The position numbers were made by a program, and so were the translations under genes. The notes below the pieces were generated by a model. The model searched no databases. It was not told the DNA's origin and saw only the letters and a program-made list of their open reading frames with translations. This document shows positions 56,960-64,000 of a stretch of 64,000 nt of DNA, piece after piece. The stretch lies in contig CM055097.1 in NCBI GenBank assembly GCA_029204225.1, positions 15,359,853 to 15,423,852 of the forward strand, in the 5' to 3' direction. Positions within the stretch are counted from its first letter, which is position 1. Each line of letters starts with the position of its first letter. Source of the stretch: Diphasiastrum complanatum. Lineage: Eukaryota > Streptophyta > Lycopodiopsida > Lycopodiales > Lycopodiaceae.

Positions 56960-57661
56960 AAAATGCCAAGTTTGGCCTACATAGAACTCTAGCTACTTGG
57001 TTATGTAAAGTCTAGATTGAAGAATACAACTTGCATATAGTTTGTAGACATAGAATTGGCAAAGTCATGCTTGTAGAAACTTGTTGCAATTCACATGCAT
57101 AAGTGATCCATAGTGACATGCAAGGCATGCACAAAGTGTAATGGACACATGCATGATGATTTGTACTTTGTTAGTTAGAACTAGTACACCTGTAAAAAGT
57201 TGGTAGAATTTCATGCATGACAAGTGACAAATGTCACATAGACTCTAAATGTCACTTTAGTTGTCATTTTGGAATGGATAGATGTGGTTCTACCTTGAGC
57301 TACCTCAAACCCATAAATATGTGTAGCTCTCCTCACAATCAAATGAAGAACCACAGTTTTGTAGCTACCTCGTGCCATTTTGAATCTAAACTATTTTGTT
57401 TGCTATCTCTCTAGCTTTCTCTCTCTAACTCATGTTGAAGCTAATGCTAATACATTGAAATCTTGTACTTTTGTTCATTCTTTGATTCATTGCTATCATA
57501 ATCTGATGCTTAGCATGCTAGATTGTGGTTAAGCCATTTTTTCTGAACTAGATCTGACTAAACAATCTAGAATCAGGTTACCGTGCTAATCACAAAGCTT
57601 AATCAAGATCAATCATACTTGTGGACATTCCCCACACGTGTGAATTCTGGAAATTTTGTCA
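56960..57661 (+). mobile_element. 5' LTR region of copia C (start uncertain)
   Basis: It ends GGAAATTTTGTCA directly before the primer-binding site. The 5' border is a guess because no second LTR exists in the window. 'ccataaatatgtgtagctct' (about 57,311) could be the TATA region. The pyrimidine-rich 57,405-57,430 lies downstream of it. Confidence 0.55.
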
Positions 57662-57673
57662 TGGTATCAGAGC
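57662..57673 (+). promoter_or_regulatory. Primer-binding site of copia C
   Basis: TGGTATCAGAGC immediately after the LTR end, followed by a 760-bp leader before gag. Confidence 0.93.
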
Positions 57674-58435
57674 CAAATTAAGTTTTGCATGCTATCATCT
57701 CTGATTGTACAAGAAACTGACAGCTAAGTCAAGCAAAAAAAGTAGTTTTGCACTTTTTCTCACCTTTCCCTGAAGTGTATTTGGATCAAATCGGATTGGA
57801 ACTAAATTTTTAGACCTGAAACGTGGTACTACGAAATTCTGGAATTTCGCACGTGTGAAAATCAGAGTTTTTCAGTCCTTTTGTTCTCCTTGCTAATAGA
57901 TCCAAAGATAGCAGTGTTATAGCTTAATGAAAAGCTTATAATCTGTACTTTCCATAAAAATTGAAACCAAATCAATCTGATGTGTCTAGCAAAAGTTATA
58001 AGCTCTTAAAGAGGATAGGGATGGGTCCAAAATCCGAGTGACAACATTTTGATTTGATTCAATCTTGCTTTGTCCTGAATCCATTGTTTTGAACATCCTA
58101 CACAAGAAACTGAAGATTAAGACTGAGTTTGAAGTAATGAACACCTTTTGAGCCTTCTGAGAGTCAATTGTGTTTTCTTTTGATGCATTTCACACGTGCC
58201 AAAAGTAGGATTCAAACTAGCCAAAGTGTCTCAATCCACTTTGTGTGTCTGATCTAGATAACTTGCTTTGTGGAATATTTGAGAGTCATCTCAAATACAG
58301 TTGCAAGTGTTTCACATAGGAAGGTAGTATATCCTTGAAAATAGAGTCTAATTGGAACAGAGAGCAACAACTTGAAGTCTAATTGGAACAAGCTCAAACA
58401 TATCTCAGTCCAATAACTAAGAAGTCTTCATTAAA

Positions 58436-60218
58436 ATGGCATCTCAGGGAGGATATCTTCTAGAAGCCAGTGAAAGACTAAACACTTCTAATTACTCAAT
58501 TTGGAAGTTCAGAATGGAGTCTATCTTGATACCCTAGGATGTTATGGATATTGTGCTTGGTGTTGAGGAGGAGCCTCAAGCACAGGCTGAAATTCTTAAG
58601 TATAAGAAAAGAGCTAGAATGGCTATACATTTCATTAAGATGAATGTATCTAATGAAATTTTGAGAGAGATAGGATCTTGCACTACAGCCAAAGAAGCTT
58701 GGGATGCACTAAGGACCGTCTATGAAGCAAAGAATACTTCTAGAATACTCACTCTTAGGAATCAGATTTTCCAAAGTTTCCAAAGAAGTGAAGAGAGTGC
58801 ATCTAATTATGTTCTGAGAGTTAAGATTTACATAGAGAGCTTTCCTGTGTTGGTGTTACTATTAACCAAGATGAGCTAGTTCAACTCATACTAAATGGCT
58901 TGAGAGATGACTATGATAATCTTGTTCAGGCTTTTGCTATCAAAGAGGAGTTGCCTAATCTAGAAACTCTCCAAGGAATTCTTATTTATGAAGAATCTAG
59001 ACAAAGCTATAAACTCTCTAGGATGAACAAACTCGAGCATGGGGGAAGTGACAAAGCCCTCTTTGTCAAAGGCAAGCATAAAGGAAGGAGTAAGAACCAG
59101 TTCTCTCAAGCATCCAACAAAGACAAAGCCAAAGATCGAGACAAAGATGGTGAAGAGGATGATACATCTCATCCTTCTAACTCAAAGACCAAGAAGAAGA
59201 AAGTGAAGTGTTTCTTCTGTGGCAAGAATGGGCACTATGCCTCTAATTGCTTCAAGAAGAAAAACCAACTCACGCAAGCTAATCTCTCCAAAGAGATTGA
59301 AGAAGATTCTGTTGCAAGTGATGGAGAAGGATCACTTATGGTGTCCAGTTTTTCTTCATCACCTTTCAAGAAAGATGGAGCTTGGTACATAGACAATGGA
59401 GCCTCTTCACATATGTGCTGTTCAAAGGAGTCATTTGACTCAATCTTACCTTTCAAAGGACTCAAGAGATCTATTTACATAGCTAATGATCATGAGTGCC
59501 CAATAGAAGGAATTGGCAACATTCCATTGAAACTTGTTTCTTCAAAAGTTCTTGCACTTTCTAATGTTCTTTTTATTCCAAAACTCACAAAGAACTTAAT
59601 TGGTGTGGGAAAGTTGCTTGATAATGGTTGTGATGTAAAGTTCAACTCCAAACTTGTTTTATCAAGAGAAAAGATGAGATCCTTGCTGATGGATCTAGAT
59701 GTGGTGGAATTTTTAAGTTGAATTCTTATGAGAATGCAAACCTTTGTGAAGTTGCTTTGTTATCTAAGGAGGAGCTGTGGCATAGAAGGTTGGGTCATCC
59801 TAACTTTAAATCTATGTCTTCTACGGTTAAGAATATGAAGGCTATTGGTCTTCCAAAATCTCTTTCTAAAGATTTCAAGCCTTGTGAGGCTTGTGCCATT
59901 GCAAAGTCACACAGAAAGCCATATCAGAAGTCTTTTATCAAGACTATTCATCCTTTGGAGCTTATACACTCAGATGTACATTTTTCTTCTTCTAAAAGTA
60001 TTGGTGGTGCAACATGTTTTGTCACCTTTATTGATGACTTTACTAGATATACTTGGTTGTATCTACTTTCTTCAAAGGCAATGGTTTTTGATCACTTCCT
60101 AATCTTCAAAACTTATGTTGAGAAACAGTTTTCTTTTAAACTTAAAGCTTTAAGATGTGATGAGGAGGTGAATACATCTCCAACAAGTTTCATGAATACT
60201 GTGAAGGTGAAGGAATAA
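58436..60218 (+). mobile_element. Ty1/copia element C: gag, protease, first part of integrase
   Basis: The gag ATG at 58,436 gives MASQGGYLLEASERLNTSNY SIWKFRMESIL, with a TAG at 58,535. Then come KRARMAIHFIKMNVSNEILR and KEAWDALRTVYEAKNTSRIL. A frameshift at about 58,845 continues as ELVQLILNGLRDDYDNLVQA. The zinc knuckle is CFFCGKNGHYASNC (about 59,214) after a Lys-rich run, and the protease is AWYIDNGASSHMCCS. A frameshift near 59,690 leads to LWHRRLGHPNFKSM, the integrase zinc domain C-E-A-C, HPLELIHSDVHF and CFVTFIDDFTRYTWLY. The frame ends at 60,218, where gypsy sequence begins, so the rest of integrase, RT and RNase H are lost. Confidence 0.93.
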
Positions 60219-60229
60219 AGAGAGAGTTT

Positions 60230-61640
60230 TCTTTGTGAAGTGTAGGCCACCAACATCCTTATTGTAAAAGTTTGCGAACAGTGATATTTGTTGAAAAATG
60301 TCCTCCACCAATGCCATCATGAGAAAACATGATAAGTTCAGGTACTACATGCGGCAAAACACATCTTCATAAAATATCATCCATTCCTCGGCGATACAAT
60401 TGTCTAGCAATCAATTGATAATGTTGTGCCTTATGAATTAATTTTCTCTTCTGTACTTTTGTCAAGGAGTCATTGGGTTGGCCAAGCATAAGATATTCTT
60501 CAACAATATCTGATGCCCACTCAAGTACCACTTTTACATAAAATAATGCAGCATCTGGTGGTTCATCATCCACTTCAGTATTAACAGGCGTTGATTCAAT
60601 CCAAAAAAAAACATGGTCGGCTACATAATGTTGTTTATCCTTTCGAACCACTACGCAAAAATCAAATTCGATCAATAGTAGTAACAATCTCGCAATACGT
60701 CATGTGTTGCATGTCTTGTTCACCAAATAAAGTAACGGTTGATGATTAGTATAAAATACAAAATGCGTTGCCAATAGATAATGTCAAAACTTTTTAACAG
60801 AAAAAAATCATGGCCAACGCTTTGCGTTCAGTTGTTGAATAATTCTTCTCCATATCTGTAAGTTGTCTACTTGCAAACCTGATAGGATAGTCGTTCTTGT
60901 ATTCACCTGGCTGTGTCAAGACTGATCCAATGGCATATTTCAATGCATCAGTGTGAACATGAAACTCAATTGTCCAGATTGAAGCTCGTAGTATCTGTGC
61001 AGAAGCTGAAGCTTTCTTCAATTTCTCAAATGCTTCCAATGCGTCTACTGTCCAAATTGGTACAATGGTCAATCTATATATGGGCCTTGCTAAATCCGCA
61101 AAGAATAGTATGAATATCCGATAGTAATTTGCATGACCCATAAAAACATAGACTCCTTGAATTGTTCATGGCGGCGGTAACTTGATAATGACTTTGATTT
61201 TGGAATAATTCGTAGCAATGCCAATGTCTTGATATCACATGTCCAAGGACAACTCCATGAGTGACTCAAATTTGACATTTGTCTGGATTTAAGGAGATTT
61301 GGTATTTGCGACAACATTCAAATACTTTTTCCAAACAATCCAAGTGGTCTGTATCTGCACTATGCACTCCGAGATCATCCAAGTAGATTACAAAGAATTT
61401 CTGCAAGTAGTCCTTAAAGGCAAACTGCATCACTCTTTGAAATGACCTAGGTGCATTACGCAGTCCAAACGACATAACTTTATAAGCATAAGTTTCTCAT
61501 TCTGTTGCAAAAGCTGTTTTGTGGCAATCTGTAATATTTTAACTTGGTTGTAACCACTAAATCCATCCAGAAAACTGTACGTTTCCTTTCCAACAAGACG
61601 GTCCAATATGCTTTCAGTAAAGGGTAATGGAAAGTGATCC
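60230..61640 (-). mobile_element. Ty3/gypsy, inverted half: RT middle, RNase H, start of integrase
   Basis: From 61,640 downward the minus strand reads DHFPLPFTESILDRLVGKET and YSFLDGFSGYNQVKI. Next come MSFGLRNAPRSFQRVMQ, FVIYLDDLGVHS (catalytic YLDD kept), CRKYQISLNPDKCQI and MGHANYYRIFI (NYYR usual). RNase H follows: FHVHTDALKYAIGSVLTQPG and DYPIRFASRQLTDMEKNY. Then KQHYVADH, WASDIVEEYL, RRKL-like YRRGMDDIL, and an integrase H2C2 start (SHDGIGGGHFSTNITVRKLL then GCWWPT, about 60,320-60,243). Several stops. It begins exactly where the + strand half starts, so the two are halves of one element. Confidence 0.93.
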
Positions 61641-63178
61641 TTTCATTGATGGAGGTTCAGGAGTTAATTTGATTTCAACCAAGCTATGTGCAAAATGGGG
61701 ACTTACCAAGCTGAAGCCTGTCACTTTTGCCATTAAGTAGCTGATCAAACAACAGTCCATCCGAGAGGAATGGTTGAAGATGTACCTATCAAAATAGTTG
61801 GAGTACAGTTTGTCATTACTTTTGTGGTAATGGACTTACCTGACGCACCAAATATATATCGAGTTTTATTGGGACATCCATGGTTACGAGTTGCGCAAGT
61901 GATTCATAACTGGAGCACCAGCAAAATTACTTTTGAGAATTGTGAGCATGCAGTCAAAGTAGATCCAATCAATTGGACTATCAAGCTAGTAGTCCAAAGA
62001 TGGGATGATGATTCATCAACAATAGATCATACTTGTGATCGACAAGTGAAGTCTCTGGGAGTCCATTATGACTCTTAAATCGACACTGTCAATTGGAATC
62101 AAACTCTTGCAACAAAGGATTGTACAGCAGGCTATATGTGTCAAAAAGATAATTAATCCGAATTATGCGAAATTTTCCTACTTGATCGAACACATGCCGA
62201 TCACTTTTCCATTAAATATAATGAACCTAGCTTGGATATCAACTGACCCAATTCCACATCCGATTGAAGATGATCTACTACATATTAGTCATGCTTTGAC
62301 TTACGATGGAGAGGCAAAACTTACGGATGAGCAGATTATCAATCATATGGATCCTACAAGATATGGAGGTCAAGATATTCTGGATGAGACAACAATAAAA
62401 TTGCCAAAAGCAGTTATATTGAACGAGGACAAGATGGCAGGACCTATGACAAAGAAACAAGCTAAGCAACACTATAATACGGTCCTGAAATGGGAAAAAT
62501 CATCTCACCGGTTGATTCTAAGAATCTACCACCCTTATTGGACAAAGGAAAAGGGAAGGTCAAGGATGATACTTCAAGTCAGAATTCTCGTAGGAAATCA
62601 CAAGCAAGGAAGTAGTCACCTTTAGAGAAGAGCACATCATCTAGAAGGTCATCGCCTCCGAGATCTATTCCTGCCCCAAGAAAGCTAAATGGAGATCAAA
62701 GATCAACCCTTTTGAAAAAGAACAATCAGACAAAGTCCACCATGATATGCCTGAGTATTTCAAATGCTATACTTTGGATGATGTGGTGATTATGTTACCA
62801 AAAGCTCATCATGAACCTGAAGAAAAAGAACTAGAAACTAAGGAGGTTTATGATAGAGCCAATGAATCTTGCTGAACCAGGAGATCCAGAAAAGATTATT
62901 CAAGTTGGAGGGCAACTTACTTCCAAACAATTTCAAGCGTTAAGAAAGTTATTGATCAAATATCAAGATTGTTTTGCTTGGACATACAAGGATCTCAAAG
63001 GGATTCCTACCTCAATTATTGAGCATACGAGACCCTTAATGCCTGATGCAGTTCCAAAGGTCACAAGATTTTATCGCTGTAATCTAATCGTTACGGATCT
63101 TATAAAGAAAGAGCTGCAAAGACTACTTGAAGCTGACTTCATTTATGAAATTGAGATAAACACATTGACTTTCATTTG
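61636..63178 (+). mobile_element. Ty3/gypsy, forward half: protease, linker and RT N-terminus
   Basis: The protease starts DPFIDGGSGVNLISTKLCAK (DGG in place of DSG/DTG), with a TAG at about 61,737, and continues in another frame as PDAPNIYRVLLGHPWLRVAQ. A 185-codon linker (62,068-62,625) contains EDDLLHISHALTYDGEAKLT and LPKAVILNEDKMAGPMTKKQ, with no domain recognised. RT begins at 62,850 with LTSKQFQALRKLLIKYQDCF, AWTYKDLKGIP and LIKKELQRLLEADFIYEIEI. It stops just before the part that is present on the minus strand at 61,640. Confidence 0.88.
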
Positions 63179-64000
63179 ATCCTTGGACCTTTCTAAATGT
63201 AGTGTCCCGATGAATCATATGTGATTTTTGTCCATGTTGTTTCTTTATATTTGTTAAGCTTATTGGTAATCCTAGCAAATCTTATGCACATTTTCTTAAC
63301 GCATTTTGTGTCTTTTACATCTAGTTTTATCACCTTAATTTGCTACTACACCACATGGTCCATGTAGTTGATACATTTCCCCATTGGGTCTCTTGCCTTT
63401 GACACCACATATGATTGTGGTCCATGTAGTTGATGATTTTCCTACCTGGTCTTTTGCTAGTTTGTTCTATTTCATCTTTAAAAAACACAAATAAAGATAT
63501 ATAGGAGTGGCTTTCTGACAAAAGGGATAAGTGCATTTCAAAAAATAGACTTAACCACCCCCTCCCCAAAAAAAAAGAAAAAAAGAAAGTAGTAGTATGA
63601 CTTGTTGGATGTATAAGTGCAAGTCGAATGGATTTGAAATTTGAATAGTAGGCGCTGAGTATGTGCCCATGCTCCCACCACTTGCTTAGGGATAAGTGAA
63701 TATGCATGGGCCATCCCTTGTCAAGTGTTAGCATTCATTATTACCGCATAACATGCCACGTAAGAGTAAATTTAACCATCCAAAATGAGGGCAGGCAACT
63801 TGAAATGGCCTCAACCAATGAACAAAGAGTATTTTGGGCCTCTCCACTTGACCCCCTTGCAAGTGAAACCACCCTTGGAGATTTCTTTGCTTCTTGACCA
63901 GTTCATCATTTCCATCCTACAATGTCTTTGTCAAAGTACTCTTTTTATGATTCTCAACCAATAGTCCTAGTATATTTTCTTCTATTGGCCTTTTTAATGG
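63179..64000. other. No gene recognised; short duplicated phrase
   Basis: 'ggtccatgtagttgat' occurs at 63,357 and 63,419 within partly repeated surroundings. A C/A-rich run lies at about 63,556-63,590. No coding family is seen and the window ends here. Confidence 0.45.

Overview
This window is nuclear DNA from a land plant, most likely a flowering plant. The evidence is split genes with GT-AG introns, long GA/TC microsatellites, and many nested Ty1/copia and Ty3/gypsy LTR retrotransposons whose primer-binding sites match the plant initiator Met-tRNA (TGGTATCAGAGC type). A BED/DUF659 hAT transposase relic is also present. The sequence does not let me name the species. It is AT-rich, and host genes fill only a small part of it.

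Only two host genes look intact. The first is a four-exon gene on the + strand (4,520-14,282). It encodes a 469-residue endonuclease/exonuclease/phosphatase (DNase I-like) protein. Its 7.2-kb second intron carries a decayed antisense copia element, a duplicated segment containing a 111-bp (TC)n tract, and a small MITE. The second is a short intronless RING-H2 protein gene (35,842-36,321), probably an E3 ubiquitin ligase. It lies just after a tandemly duplicated promoter-side segment that carries MITEs and (GA)n(CA)n repeats.

Layout: 0.9-2.3 kb is a degenerate tandem-repeat area. 4.5-14.3 kb is the DNase-like gene. 16.5-18.2 kb is the 3' end and LTR of copia element E. 19.9-21.8 kb holds a short LTR followed by a gypsy gag/protease remnant with two protease-like domains. 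23.9-25.7 kb is a minus-strand hAT relic. 27.1-30.3 kb is copia D, of the same LTR family as E. 30.8-32.6 kb is a minus-strand chromovirus integrase and chromodomain abutting a + strand gag with three zinc knuckles. 33.6-34.1 kb is an inverted solo-LTR piece of the D/E family. 34.4-36.3 kb is the duplicated segment and the RING gene. 37.2-38.4 kb is a possible DNA-transposon end.

38.4-49.5 kb is a nest. Deletion-bearing copia A, itself interrupted, is split by a nearly complete minus-strand copia B (42.3-48.8 kb). 49.5-53.7 kb is ORF-poor, TE-like DNA related in inverted orientation to the insert inside copia A. 54.8-56.1 kb follows another primer-binding site and contains a periodic motif array. 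57-60.2 kb is copia C, cut off inside integrase. 60.2-63.2 kb is one gypsy element broken into two head-to-head halves. All retroelement reading frames contain stops or frameshifts, so none looks autonomous.

No RNA gene, CRISPR array or bacterial-type operon was found. The least ordinary signals are the ~68-bp-spaced palindromic 12-mer array (55,650-56,114), a three-copy MITE with long inverted ends, the reciprocal inversion in the gypsy element at 61,636, and tandem protease domains with a lost catalytic triad.
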